Of a stretch of DNA of 64,000 bases, positions 21,060 to 31,396 are shown in pieces (within the stretch, counting starts at the first letter, position 1; every line of letters starts with the position of its first letter). This stretch comes from Elephas maximus indicus (lineage: Eukaryota; Chordata; Mammalia; Proboscidea; Elephantidae), in NCBI RefSeq assembly GCF_024166365.1, contig NW_026060237.1, positions 2,356,001-2,420,000 on the forward strand, in the 5' to 3' direction. The notes under the pieces are model-generated. The model saw nothing but the letters and a program-made list of their open reading frames with translations, did not search any database and was not told where the DNA came from. Position numbers and translations under genes: made by a program.

Positions 21060-21425
21060 TCAAAAAAAAAAAAAAAAAAAAAGGGACCAGATTTAGTGGC
21101 CTGACAGAGACTGGAGACACCTTGAGCGTATGGCCTGCAGATACCCTTTCAGCTCAGTAATGAAATCACTCCTGAGGTTCACCCTTCAGCCAAAGAATGG
21201 GCAGGCCCATAAAACAAAATGAGACTAAAGGGGCACACCAGCCCTGGGGCAAGGACTAGAAGGCAGGAGGGGACAGGAAAGCTGGCAATAGGGAACCCAA
21301 GGTCGAAAATGGGAGACTGTTGACATGTCATGGGGTCAGTAACCAATGTCACAAAACGATATGTATACTAATTGTTTAATGAGAAGCTAGTTTGTTTTAT
21401 AAACACTCATCTAAAGTACAATAAG
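21060..21425 (+). mobile_element. L1 3' UTR fragment
   Basis: After an A-run (21061-21080) the sequence 'GGGACCAGATTTAGTGGCCTG' parallels the 3' UTR of the full-length L1 near 48325-48350. The block 'GGGAGACTGTTGACATGTCATGGG...CACAAAACGATATGTATAC' and the ending 'AAACACTCATCTAAAGTAC' are typical of mammalian L1 tails. Confidence 0.6.
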
Positions 21426-21502
21426 AAAAGGAAGAAAATACAAGTGGTTTTATTTGAGCCTACTTTCTCCAGTATCCCTTTTCGTGTGGAGAATATATAC
21501 AT

Positions 21503-21712
21503 GTTGTTATTGTTAGGCACAGTCTAGTCCATGTTGACTCAGGGTGATCCCATGTGACAGAGAAGAACTGCCCTGTAGGGTTTTCTAGGCTGTAATGTTT
21601 ACAGGAGTAGATCCCCAGATCTTTCTCCAGCAGAGCCACAGGATGGGTTTGAACTGCCGACCTGTCAGTTAGCAGTGCAGTGCTTAGCCATTGTGCCACC
21701 AGAGCTCTTTGA
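21503..21712 (-). mobile_element. AfroSINE with RTE-like tail, minus orientation
   Basis: The plus strand reads 'GTTGTTATTGTTAGGCACAG', 'GGGTGATCCCATGTGACAGAG', 'GTAGATCCCCAGATC' and 'TGGGTTTGAACTGCCGACC'. Confidence 0.75.
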
Positions 21713-21779
21713 ATATAAACATACCTGTTGAGACAGAATCCATTCCACGGCAACGGGTTTGGTTTGGGTAGATTAAAGA

Positions 21780-22290
21780 GAATCATTTAGCAAAGGCAGA
21801 AATTAACATTATCTGAATTCTGAAATGATGTGCTCAAAATCACCTACGTAATGTCCTTTCCAAAAAGCTTAAGTGGAATCTAATCATGAGAAGGTCATGA
21901 AACAAATTCACAGCAAAGGGCACTCTATGCAATAACCAGCATGCACTCTTTACAGTTGTCAAACATGTGAAACGAACAAACCCAAAGGCAGAGGGACAAC
22001 TCCACATTAAAAGAGAATAAACAGATGTGATAACCAAATGACAGGCACATCATTAATGGAGCCAGGGTTTTAGAAAAAACAAGCATAAAGGGCAATTTTG
22101 ACACGATGGAAAATTTTTAATATGAGAGGGTATATTAGAGGATATTATTTTGTAAATTTTGAAATATCTTAGATGTGACAGTGATAATTTTACTGTGGTT
22201 ATGTAGGAGAATGTCTTTGTTTTGAAGAGATGCACCCTGAAGAATTTAGTATTTAACGTGTCTTGGTGCATTACTTTTAAATGATTCAGA
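21780..22290 (+). repeat. Ancient interspersed repeat, first part
   Basis: The block 'ATTTTACTGTGGTTATGTAGG' followed by 'AGAATGTCTTTGTTTTGAAG', 'TTACTTTTAAATGATTCAG' matches an old mammalian repeat tail that I know by sequence but cannot name with confidence. Its continuation appears at 23500-23625 after 1.2 kb of younger insertions. Confidence 0.5.
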
Positions 22291-22297
22291 AGTATGT

Positions 22298-22457
22298 ATA
22301 AAACCCACTGCTGTTGAGTCTATTCCGACTCCTAGTGACCCTATAGGAAAGCGCAGAACTGTCCCCTGGAATTTCCAAGGAGTGCCTGGTGGATTTGACT
22401 GCCAATCTTTTAGTTAGCAGCCATAGATGTTAACCTCTACACTACTAGGGTTTCCTA
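22298..22457 (-). mobile_element. AfroSINE, minus orientation
   Basis: The plus strand reads 'AACCCACTGCTGTTGAGTC', 'GACTCCTAGTGACCCTATAGG', 'TTTAGTTAGCAGCC' and 'ACTACTAGGGTTTCC'. Confidence 0.8.
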
Positions 22458-22548
22458 AACCACTATGTATATGTGTATGTAAGTATGTATATATATGCGT
22501 ATGTGTGTACATATACATATATACATACACACGTATATATACATGTCT
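22458..22548. repeat. TA/TG-rich microsatellite
   Basis: Alternating purine-pyrimidine tract of TATG, TGTA and TACA words next to the SINE head; no gene content. Confidence 0.8.
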
Positions 22549-22556
22549 TGGAATAA

Positions 22557-22848
22557 GTGTAGCCACAATGCTCCTTAGAAGAGAGGATGGTGAGACTTTG
22601 TCCCAACTACTTTGGACAAGTTGTCAGGAAGGACCAGTCCCTGGAGAAGGATATCCTGCTTGGTAAAGTAGGGGCAGTGAAAAAGAGGAAGCCCCTCCAC
22701 GAGATGAATTGACACAGTGGCTGCAACAAGAGCTTAAACATAACAACAGTTGTGATCATGGCACAGGAACAGGCAGTGTTTCATTCTGTTGTACATAGGG
22801 GTGCTATGAGTCAGAACTGACTCGACGGTACCTAAGAACCACAACAAT
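22557..22848 (+). mobile_element. RTE LINE 3' end
   Basis: Plus-strand RTE C-terminus and tail: 'GTCCCTGGAGAAGGATATCC', 'GAGATGAATTGACACAGTGGC', 'AGTGTTTCATTCTGTTGTAC' and 'ACTGACTCGACGGTACC'. It is strongly 5' truncated. Confidence 0.85.
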
Positions 22849-22867
22849 GAAATATATATATATGATA

Positions 22868-23075
22868 TATGCATTCTAGTAGTGCAGTAGTTAAGCCCTT
22901 GGCTGCTAAGTGAAAGGTTAGCAGTCAGAACCCACACAAGAGGCTCTGCAGGAGAAAGACTTGGCAATCTGCTGCTGTAAAGACTACAGCCTAGGAAGTC
23001 CTATGCGGCAGTTCTCCTAAGTCACGTGGGATTGCTATGAGTCAGAGGATCTGGACAGCATTCACGACAACAATG
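22868..23075 (+). mobile_element. AfroSINE
   Basis: 'TAGTGCAGTAGTTAAGCCC', 'TTGGCTGCTAAGTGAAAGG', 'AGCCTAGGAAGTCCTATGC' and 'GGGATTGCTATGAGTCAG'. A short (TG)n run follows at 23075-23088. Confidence 0.8.
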
Positions 23076-23124
23076 TGTGTGTGTGTATTTGTGCATGGGG
23101 AGAGAGAAAGAGCACAAGCAAACC

Positions 23125-23485
23125 TCTGTGTTGTTGCTTGCTGTCTAGTCAGCTCTGACTCATGACAACACTATGCACACTGCCCAGTCCCATACCATCT
23201 TCATGATTGTCGGTCGGCTTGAGTCCATTGCTGTGACCACCGTGTATTCTGGTCGGCTTCCAGCCCAAGGGGCTCATCATCCAGTACTGTACAGGACAGT
23301 GTTCTGTTGGGATCCACAGGGTTTTCATTGGCTGCCTTTCAGAAGTAAATCGCTGGGTCTTTCTTTCTAGTCTTAGTCCGGCAGCTGTACTGAAACCTCT
23401 CCACCATGGGTGACCCTGCTGGTATTTGAAACACCCATGGGATTTCTTCCAGCATCACAGCAACATGCAAGGCACTACACTACAA
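23125..23485 (-). mobile_element. RTE-derived element joining RTE 3' and 5' regions
   Basis: On the plus strand 23125-23235 resembles the RTE tail in complement ('GTCAGCTCTGACTCATGAC', 'CCATTGCTGTGACC'), while 23236-23485 matches the RTE 5' region ('CAGCCCAAGGGGCTCATCATCC', 'TTCAGAAGTAAATCGCTGG', 'TCCAGCATCACAGCAACATGC'). The whole coding region is missing. It looks like an internally deleted, non-autonomous RTE derivative. Confidence 0.7.
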
Positions 23486-23499
23486 CAAACTAATAAAAG

Positions 23500-23625
23500 A
23501 AACAAAAATGGTAAAATATTAATAATTAGTGAATCTCCATGAGGGATATATAGGTGTTCATGGTATTTTCTATTTTTCTCTAGGTTTGAATGTTTTTAAT
23601 GGTCATTTGAGGGAGAAGTGAAACA
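23500..23625 (+). repeat. Ancient interspersed repeat, second part
   Basis: 'GGTAAAATATTAATAATTAG' and 'TATAGGTGTTCATGGTA' continue the repeat seen at 21780-22290, as expected from the remembered sequence of this old family. The two parts are separated by younger insertions. Confidence 0.5.
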
Positions 23626-23924
23626 GGCCTGACACTAAATGAGGAAAACACAAGTAAAAGTTAGTAAATACATCCTATAACAACCTTTCCCCATCCAGCC
23701 ATCAACTATCCCCGGCGTTTTGCGTCTCCTATTTGGTCTCTGAGTTTTAATATCATTGAAACTCCTTAGAACAACTCATTTTTTCCCCCATCTCAGTGAT
23801 GTGATATAGTTTTTAAATCTCTGACAGTGGCTTTCAGCCCAGGAAATAACTAAATTTATGCAGAGCTATCTCCTTCGAATTAGGTGGGCAATCCAAATGG
23901 TAGCATCACATGGTAAGACAGAAT
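23626..23924. other. Unassigned DNA
   Basis: 300 bp, no recognised repeat or gene. Confidence 0.3.
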
Positions 23925-24155
23925 AGAAAGTGAGTTGGAATTTCAAACAAAGCCCATGAGTTCAAGTCTACCTCAGAGAGCCACAATAATGGCGCCCCCT
24001 TGTGTGTCAGAGTAGAACTGTGCTCCCTAGGGTTTTTCAGTGGCTGATTTTTTGGAAGTAGGTTGCCAGGCCATTCTTCTGAGGCACCTCTGGGTAGACT
24101 CCAAACTCCCAGGTTGCAGCCGAGCTTGTTAATTGTTTGCACCATCTAGGGACTC
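23925..24155 (-). mobile_element. AfroSINE, second subfamily, minus orientation
   Basis: The plus strand reads 'GTGTGTCAGAGTAGAACTGTGC', 'GGAAGTAGGTTGCCAGGCC' and 'CACCATCTAGGGACTCC'. Confidence 0.8.
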
Positions 24156-24700
24156 CATACAGTTGATAAGCGTGACATGTATTAGCAAAGTGGGAAATAA
24201 TGTTTTTGTTAAAATCTAGACATATTAAAGCTAGAAGACTGATTCTTTTTTGTACATTATATACTACCCTTTCAAAACAATTTCTACCAAAGTAGTTTAA
24301 GAAATAGTTTGAATGATGACATTAACATTATGGAATAACTCTTGGATTCGTAGGTTAGATCCATGAATTTTATAGCGCTGTATTAACCAATGAAACAGGT
24401 AACAGGCATTTATATAGTATTACATTTGTATGTTCATGTGCAGTTAGGCACACAGTGATAAAAACGTCAAGTGATATTCTAAAACCTGCCAAAAAGTGGG
24501 ATAAGGTCACAAAAAGGAATGAGATAAAATAAATAAGGACAAACTCTGATTTGTCAGGTATAAAATGAAAACTGTAATTTCTAGCAGACAGATTCAGGCA
24601 GATGGTGGGATTTAAAATAGAAATTGGTTCATGGAAACTATTGGTGAGAACTGGCATGCTGAACAATCAAGAACTTTGAAAGAAAAAAATCACTTTTGTG
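24156..24700. other. Unassigned AT-rich DNA
   Basis: 545 bp without a recognised repeat. The minus-strand frame at 24370-24666 has no domain and a hydrophobic composition of the kind AT-rich noncoding DNA gives; not called a gene. Confidence 0.3.
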
Positions 24701-24896
24701 GTTGTTAGGTGCCATCAAGTTTGTCCCGACTTACGGGAACTATAAATATGACAGAAGAGAGCTGCCCCACATGGTTTCATAGGCTGTAATCTTTACAGGA
24801 GAAGATCACCAGATCTTTTCCCCCTGGATGGCACTGGTTGGGTTCAAACTATCAACCTTTTGGTGAACAGCCAAACACTTATCTACTTGCACTAAT
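24701..24896 (-). mobile_element. AfroSINE, minus orientation
   Basis: 'GGTTGTTAGGTGCCATCAAG', 'GGCTGTAATCTTTACAGG', 'GATCACCAGATCTTTTCC' and 'TGGGTTCAAACTATCAACC' on the plus strand. Confidence 0.8.
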
Positions 24897-25014
24897 ACAA
24901 CCGTCTTCTTCATTAATGAGTTGCTTTTTCGAGAGTTATTTTGCTATAACCGCCATTAATACCTCTATCCGTGAGGCTCAGGAACTTAATGGATTAACTT
25001 TTATTTTCTTGAGA

Positions 25015-25225
25015 TATGAAAGACCAAACAAGAATCGCCACCAGGGAGTAAATTCTGACTCACAGAGACTTTACAGGACAGATTACGACTGCTCCATAGG
25101 GTTTCCAAGGCTGTCGTCTTTACGGAAGCAGACTGCCACATCTTTCTTCCACGGAGAAGCTGGTGGGTTCAGACCGTCAAATGTTGGGTTAGCAACCAAG
25201 TGCTGAGCCACGAATCCACCAGCCC
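25015..25225 (-). mobile_element. AfroSINE, minus orientation
   Basis: The plus strand carries 'GGACAGATTACGACTGCTCC', 'CATAGGGTTTCCAAGGCTG', 'GGTGGGTTCAGACCGTC' and 'TTAGCAACCAAGTGCTGAG'. Confidence 0.75.
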
Positions 25226-25349
25226 TAATCTCTCTATGTTGTCGATCACATTGTGATTTTCAAAACCGCGCCCCTACCATCACACTTGTCAATATCCATG
25301 CAGGTCTAACAGTATATTTTGCTAACTTTCCCCTTCCTTAACATCTTGC

Positions 25350-25545
25350 TTCACCCAGAGCCCATTCCAACTCATGGCACCCCCCATGTGTGTCTGAGTA
25401 GAACGGTGCTCTGTAGGGTTTTCAAAAGCTGATTTTTTGGAAGTAAATCACCAGGCCGTTCTTCTAAGGCACCCCTAGGTGGACTCGAACCTCCAACCTT
25501 TTGGATAGCAGCCCCAAGATTTGAACCATTCAGGGACTCCTCGAT
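25350..25545 (-). mobile_element. AfroSINE, second subfamily, in the duplicated segment
   Basis: Plus strand: 'CATGGCACCCCCCATGTGTG', 'GGTGCTCTGTAGGG', 'AGGTGGACTCGAACCTCC' and 'TTCAGGGACTCC'. Its counterpart in plus orientation is at 63393-63597. Confidence 0.85.
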
Positions 25546-25554
25546 TCAAGTCAG

Positions 25555-25752
25555 TCCAAAAACAAACCAACCAACCAACCCAACGCCATGGAGTCAATTC
25601 TGACTTATACTGATCCCATGGGGTTTCCAAGGCTGTAAATCTTTAAGGAAGCAGCCTGTCACATCTATTTCTCGTGGAGCCACTGATGGTTTTGAACCAC
25701 AGACCTTTTGGTTAGCAGTTGAGCACTTAACCACTGTGCCATCAGGGCTTCA
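25555..25752 (-). mobile_element. AfroSINE in the duplicated segment
   Basis: Plus strand: '(AACC)n' run, 'GCCATGGAGTCAATTCTGAC', 'GGGTTTCCAAGGCTG' and 'TAACCACTGTGCCATCAGGG'. Its counterpart is at 63188-63380. Confidence 0.85.
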
Positions 25753-25905
25753 AAGTCAACAAAGGGTAATTTCTACTAAATAAAATACATCATTGAAGGG
25801 GAAACCACACAGATATCCTTTAGCAGATAAGTGGATAAACAAAAGGTGGTCTAGCCATACAATAGAGTTTTACCTGGCCATAAAAAGATCACAGTACTGA
25901 ATTTT

Positions 25906-26172
25906 TCTCTTCTTTTGCACCCAAGGGCTTGGTGTGTTAACACACCTGCCAAGCGCACACCTCCAAGGCTTATAAAAGGTGTTCTTGATATGGCACAAAA
26001 GGACCTGGGGTAATTCCGTGCTCACAGCTGTCCCAAACAGAGCCGAACACTGCACTTTATTGTCTTGGAGACCCCAGAAGAGCCAGGGGCATTGCCGCCA
26101 GGAAAAGTTGCCAAGCAACTCCCTCCAACCCCCACTTGCCCCTAAAACGAAACCACCTTCAGAAACTCAGCG
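25906..26172. other. Unassigned DNA with a TATA-like box
   Basis: No recognised repeat. A TATAAAAGG at about 25971-25979 in moderately GC-rich context could be part of an unrecognised LTR or be chance. No coding frame is supported downstream. Confidence 0.3.
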
Positions 26173-26373
26173 TCGTTGTTAGGTGCTGAGTCCATTTTCA
26201 ACTCAAAGCAACCCCATGTGATGGAGTAAAACTGCCCTTAGGTTTTTCTCCGCTGTAATCTTCATGGGAGTAGATCATCAGCTCTTTATTCCACAGTGCT
26301 GCTGGCTGGGTTCAAACCAACAACCTTTTGATTAGCAGCTGAGCACTTAACCATTGCTCCGCCAGGGCTCCCA
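26173..26373 (-). mobile_element. AfroSINE, minus orientation
   Basis: Plus strand: 'CGTTGTTAGGTGCTGAGTCC', 'AAAGCAACCCCATGTGATGG', 'GTTCAAACCAACAACC' and 'TAACCATTGCTCCGCCAGGG'. Confidence 0.85.
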
Positions 26374-27021
26374 AACTCAGTATATGAAAAAGTAAATGCG
26401 GTATATATATATCAGCTAAGATTTTATATATGCAGCAAAACTTTCTCTCAAATATGGTGGCAAAATTAGGGCCTTTTTAGATAAATAGAACTTAAGGGAA
26501 TTTGTAAAAGCAAAACAAGTATTACAAGAAATATTAAAAGGAGTTCTTCGGCTAGAGAACCAACAATATCAAACAATGACCCAAGATTAGAACACAGGAC
26601 AGAACAACCAGTTATCAACCCAGATAGGTTAGTTGCAAAAATAAATCAAACTCAAAAGACTGAAAATAGGAAACAGTGACATCAATATGTAAATGATAAC
26701 ATTAAAACAAAAAAAAAAAAGGGACTAAATAGTGTAGTTATACAACTTCCTAGTGGAGAGGAACGTAAGGTGATACCAAGAAGTAAAAACTGGTTTAAAA
26801 TTAGAAAAATAGAGGTAAAGTTTGTGTTAATCACGAAGGAAACCAACAAATCTACCCATACAAAATTAAAAAAAAGTGTAGAGTCTGCAAGCACAAAATC
26901 AACAATAGTGAAAAAGATGAAAAGAAAATATATAAAGAAAACTGCCTCAGCACAGAAAAATTAAGGAGAACAAAGAAACTGTCAACACCACACACACACA
27001 CAAATCGAAATATCACTAAAC

Positions 27022-27420
27022 TTGTTTCTATCAATGATTACACTGAATGAAAATGGATTAAATGCACCAATAAAGAGACAGAGTGGCAGAATGGATAAAA
27101 AACATGACTGTTCTATATGCTGCCTACAAGAGTCACACCTTAGACTCACAGACAAAAAAAAAAAAATCAAAGATGGAAAAATATATGTATATCAAACAAA
27201 CACCAAAAGAGCAGGAGTTGCAATATTAATCTCTGACAAAACAGACTTTAACATAAAGTCTACCACAAAAGCCAAGGAAGGACACTATATATTGCCTAAA
27301 GAGTCACTACACCAGGAGGACTTAACCAAAATAAATATATATGCACCAATGATAGAGCCCCCAAAATACGTAAAACAAAATCTAACAGCATTGAAAAGAG
27401 AAACAGAAGCTCCACAATAA
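27022..27420 (+). pseudogene. L1 ORF2 endonuclease fragment
   Basis: Contains 'ITLNENGLNAPIKRQSGR', 'CCLQESHLRLTDKKKKIK', 'TKRAGVAILISDKTDFNIKS' and 'KEGHYILPKESLHQEDLTKI', the L1 endonuclease in order. A frameshift follows at about 27420 within 'IIVGDFNTPL'. Not functional. Confidence 0.8.
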
Positions 27421-29139
27421 TAGTAGGAGACTTCAACACACCACTTTTGGTGAAGGACAGGACATCTAGAAAGAAACTCAATAAAGATACATAAGACCTA
27501 AATGATACAAGCAATCAATTTGACCTGATAGATGTTTACAGAACACTCCACACAACAGCAGCCAATTATACATTTTTTTCCAATGCACGTGGAACATTCT
27601 CCAGAATAGAACACATTTCAGGCCACAAAGCAAACCTCAACAAATTCCAAAATAAAATATTAAAAAGCATCTTTTCAGACCAAAAAGCCATAAAAGTAGA
27701 AATCGGTAACAGAAACAGCAATGGGGAAAAAAAAAAAAAAAAAACAAATACATGGAAACTGAGCAACACCTTGCTCAAAAACTACTGGGTTGTAGAAGAA
27801 ACCAAAGATGGAAAAAAGAAATTCATAAAATCAAATACGAATGAAAACAAATCTTACCAGAACTTTTGGGACACAGCAAAAGCAGCACATAGAGGTGAAT
27901 TTGTTGAGATAGGTGATGCCACAGCAGACTCAACTGAAATGAAAATACTCGGAAAAATTGTACTCCAACAAATTTGAAAAACAGAAGGAAACAGACAAAT
28001 TTTAGAAACACACATGTAACTAAATTAACACAAACCCATGTAGAAAAACTAAATAAATCCAAAATTGAAGAGATTGAAGAGGTAATAAATTCCTACACCA
28101 CCTACCCCACCTCCCCCCCAAAAAAGCCCTGGCCCTTATGTGTGCACTGGAGAATTCTACCAAACTTTTAGAGAAGAGTTAATACCAGTACTACTAAAGG
28201 TATTTCAGAACATGTAAACTGAAGAAGCACTCCCAAACACATTCTATGAAGCCAGCATAACCCTGAAGCCAAAGTCAGATAAAGACACCCCCAAAAAACA
28301 AAATCACAGATCAATATCCCTTGTGAGTATAGACACCAAAATCCTCAACAAAGTTCTAGCCAATAGAATTCAACAACATATCAAAAAAATAATTCATCAT
28401 GACCATGTGGGATTCATATCAGGTATGCAGGGTTGGCTCAACATCAGAAAAACCATCAATGTCGTCCATCACATATAAAGGAACCACATGATCTTATGAA
28501 GTGATGCAGAAAAGGCATTTGATACACTGTAACAAAAATTCCTGATTTAAAAAAAAAAAACTCTCAGCAAAATATAAATTGAAGGGAAATTCCTTAACAT
28601 AATAGAGGGCCCTTATACAAAGCCAACTGCCAATATCAATCTAAATGGAGAAAATCTGAAAACATTCCTGTGAGAACATTAACCAGACAAGGATGCCCTT
28701 TATCAGCACTGTTAATCCAACATTGTGCTGGAGGTCCTAGCCAGAGCAACAAGGCAAGAAAAAGAAATAAAGGCCATCTACATTGGTAAGGAGGAAGTAA
28801 AAGTATCCCTATTCACAGATGATATGATTTTATACACAGAAAACCTCAAAGAATCCACGAGAAACTACTGGAACTAATAGAAGGTTTCAGCAAAGTATTA
28901 GGATTTAAGATAAATGTAGGAAAGTAAGTTGGATTTCTCTATACCAACTAAGAAAACTTTTAAAAGAAAATCACGAAATGAATAGCATTTACAATAGCCC
29001 CCTAAAATATAAAGTACTTAGGAATAAACCTTCCCAGAGATATAAATGATACATACAAAGAAAACTACAAGACACTATTTTAAGAGACCTACATAAGTGG
29101 AAAGATATACCATGCTCGTGGAGGGGAAGACTCAACATT

Positions 29140-29442
29140 GTGAAAATGTCCATTCTACCCAAAGCGATCTACAGATACATGGCAATCAGGATCCACATTC
29201 TAATGGTGTTTTTTAACAAGATGGAGAAACAAATCACTAACAGCATACGGAAGGAGAAGAGGACACAGATAAGTAAAGCATTACTGAAGAAGAGCAACAA
29301 AGGGGGAGGTCTCCCACTACCTGACTTTAGAACCTATCATACTTCCATGGTAATCAAAACAGCCTGGTACTGGTACAAGTGCAGATACACAGACCAATGG
29401 AACACAATTGAGAACACAGACATAAATTCAGTCACCTATTAG
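29140..29442 (+). pseudogene. L1 ORF2 C-terminal fragment
   Basis: '[20 protein letters not shown]', 'FFNKMEKQITNSIRKEKR' and 'GGLPLPDFRTYHTSMVIKTAWYWYK' are the conserved ORF2 region after the RT. It ends in a stop at 29440. Confidence 0.8.
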
Positions 29443-30039
29443 TGGCTGATATTTGACAAAGGCCCAAAGTCTGTTAAATGGGAAAAGGTCTCTGTAAGAA
29501 ATGGTGCTAGCATAATCAGATACCCATCTGCAAAAAAAGAAAAAAAAATGAAACAAGACACATACCTTACACCATGTAAAAAACTAACTTAAAATGGATC
29601 AAAGTCCTGAACATAAAATCTAAAATGATAAAGATCATTGAGGAAAAATTAGAGAGAATACTAGGAGCCCTAAAACATGGCATAAATAGTATACAAACCA
29701 TAACTAAGAATGCACAAACACCATACACACACAATACTACACTAAGGAAAAATAAAATCATTATTCCACACAAAAACTTGTACATGGATATTTATAGCCG
29801 TGCTGTTGATTATAGACAAAAGGTAGAAATGACCCAAATATCCATAAATGGCTGATTGAATTTTAAAAAATGTGGTAGTATGATGTACTGATTCATGGCA
29901 CAGCATGGAAGAATCTTGAAAATATCATGCTAAATTAAAGAACCCAGTTGCAAAAGAGTGTCTATTACTCCTTTTATTTTAAGTATATAGAACAGGCAAA
30001 TCTATAGGGACAGAAGTTCCCCTGTAGTGCAAATCATTT

Positions 30040-30925
30040 TCATTGTGATCATGAGGAACCTTTACATAGATCAAGAGGCAGCTGTTGGGCAGAACGAGGG
30101 GATAGCGATTGGCTTAAAATCAGGAAAGGTGTGTGTCAGGGTTGTACCCTTTCACCACACCTATTCAATCTGTATGTGGAGCAAATAATCCAAGAAGCTG
30201 GAGTATATGAAGAATGAGAGGGCATCAGGATTGGAGGAAGACTTATTAACTACCTGCATTATGCAGATGACACAACCTTGCTTGCTGAAAGTGAAGAGGA
30301 CATGAAGTGCTTACTAATGAAGATCAAAGACCACAGCCTTCGGTATGCATTGCACCTCAACATAAAGAAAACAAAAATTGTCACAACTGGACCAAGAAGC
30401 AAAATCATGATAAACAAAGATTGAAGTTGTCAAAGGATTTCATTTTCCTTGGATCCACAATCAACAGCCATGGAAGCAGCAGTCAAGAAATCAAACCATG
30501 CATTGCATTGGGTAAATCTGCTGCAAAGTGTGAAAAGCAAAGATGTCACCTTGAAGACTAAGGTGCGCCTGACCCAAGCCATGGTATTTTTAATTGCATC
30601 ACATGCATATGAAATCTGAACAATGAATAAGGAAGACTGAGGAAGAATTGACGCCTTTGAATTGTGGTATTGGCAAAGAATATTGAAGATACCATGGATT
30701 GCCAAAAGAACAAACAAATTTGTCTTTCAAGAAGTAAAACCAGAATGCTCTTTAGAAGCAAGGATGGTGAGACCGCATCTTACATACTTTGGACATGTTA
30801 ACAGGAGGGATAAGTCCCTGGAGAAGGACATCATGCTTGGCAAAGCACAGGGAGACCCTCAATGAAGTGGATTGACCCAGTGGCTGCAACAATGAACTGA
30901 AGCATACCAATGATTGTAAGGATGC
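30040..30925 (+). mobile_element. RTE LINE, 3' half, inverted relative to its 5' half
   Basis: This plus-strand RTE runs from the RT core to about 90 bp short of the 3' end. YADD (30260-30271) is intact inside 'LHYADDTTLLAESEEDMKCLL'. It starts at the same consensus point ('GAACCTTTACATAGATCAAG') where the neighbouring minus-strand RTE at 30926 ends, so the two are probably one element whose 3' part flipped. Frame 30307-30561 and C-terminal pieces to 30865 are broken. Confidence 0.75.
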
Positions 30926-31081
30926 CTCCTGACCTATGTAGGTTCTACGCGATCATAAGTAAGTGTTCTGTAATTCCCAATCTTTGCAGTATTATCCACA
31001 ATTTGTTACGATACACACGTTTGAATGCCTTTTGCATAGCTGATAAAACACAGGTAAACATCTTTTTGGTATTCTCTGTTT

Positions 31082-31396
31082 TCAGTAATGATCCATCTGA
31101 TGTAAGTAAGCAATGATATTCCTTATTCCACATTCTCTTCTGAATCCAGCTTGAATTTCTGTCAATTCCCTGTTGATGTACTGCTGCAGCCACTCTTGAA
31201 TGATCTTCAGTAAAATTTTATTTGCATGTGATATTAATGATATTATTCTATAATTTCCACATTTTTTTGGATCACCTTTCTTTGAAATAGGCATAAATAT
31301 GTATCTCTTCCTGTCAGTAGGCCAGGTAACTGTCTTGTTAATTTCCTGGCATAGATGAATGAGAGCTTCCAGTGCTGCATCCAGTTGTTGAAACAT
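31082..31396 (-). pseudogene. RTE reverse transcriptase fragment (outer copy)
   Basis: 'MFQQLDAALEALIHLCQEINKTVTWPTDRKRYIFMPISKKGDPKKCGNYRIISLISHANKILL' matches the first RT motifs of RTE elements. It ends 'GFRRECGIRNIIAYLHQMDHY'. No catalytic YADD is in this piece; that block sits in the inverted part at 30260. Confidence 0.75.

Larger units (their letters stand above)
25226..25905. repeat. Left arm of an inverted duplication (partner 63030-64000)
   Basis: Read on the minus strand, this segment has the same order as 63030-64000: an old L1 scrap, a SINE, a second SINE, then single-copy DNA. The non-SINE parts match base by base over about 160 bp (25745-25905 against 63025-63185) and about 120 bp (25229-25350 against 63885-64000), with roughly 85-90% identity counted by eye. 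The right arm has about 285 extra bases. See findings. Confidence 0.85.
26385..30025 (+). mobile_element. L1 LINE, from the end of ORF1 to the 3' UTR
   Basis: A plus-strand L1, 5' truncated in the last part of ORF1 ('GCAAAACTTTCTCTCAAATATGG' at about 26436). ORF2 starts near 27022 and is in pieces: endonuclease 27022-27420, RT-region DNA around 28330-28900 including 'TTCACAGATGATATGATTTT' (FTDDMI) near 28812, and the C-terminal part 29140-29442. The 3' UTR has the old-L1 form, ending near 30020 with 'GGCAAATCTATAGGGACAG'. It differs from the other long L1s and looks older. Confidence 0.8.

Noticed and set aside
25971-25979. TATAAAAGG as a gene promoter
   Set aside because: No coding region or recognisable first exon follows; it may belong to an unrecognised LTR or be chance.
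27022-29855. String of open frames read at first as separate small genes
   Set aside because: All translate to consecutive parts of L1 ORF2 with frameshifts between them.
30040-30925. Twin-priming inversion of an RTE
   Set aside because: Twin priming would place the inverted 5' piece before the 3' piece and leave the tail at the outer edge; here the 3' piece's tail end abuts the 5' piece.
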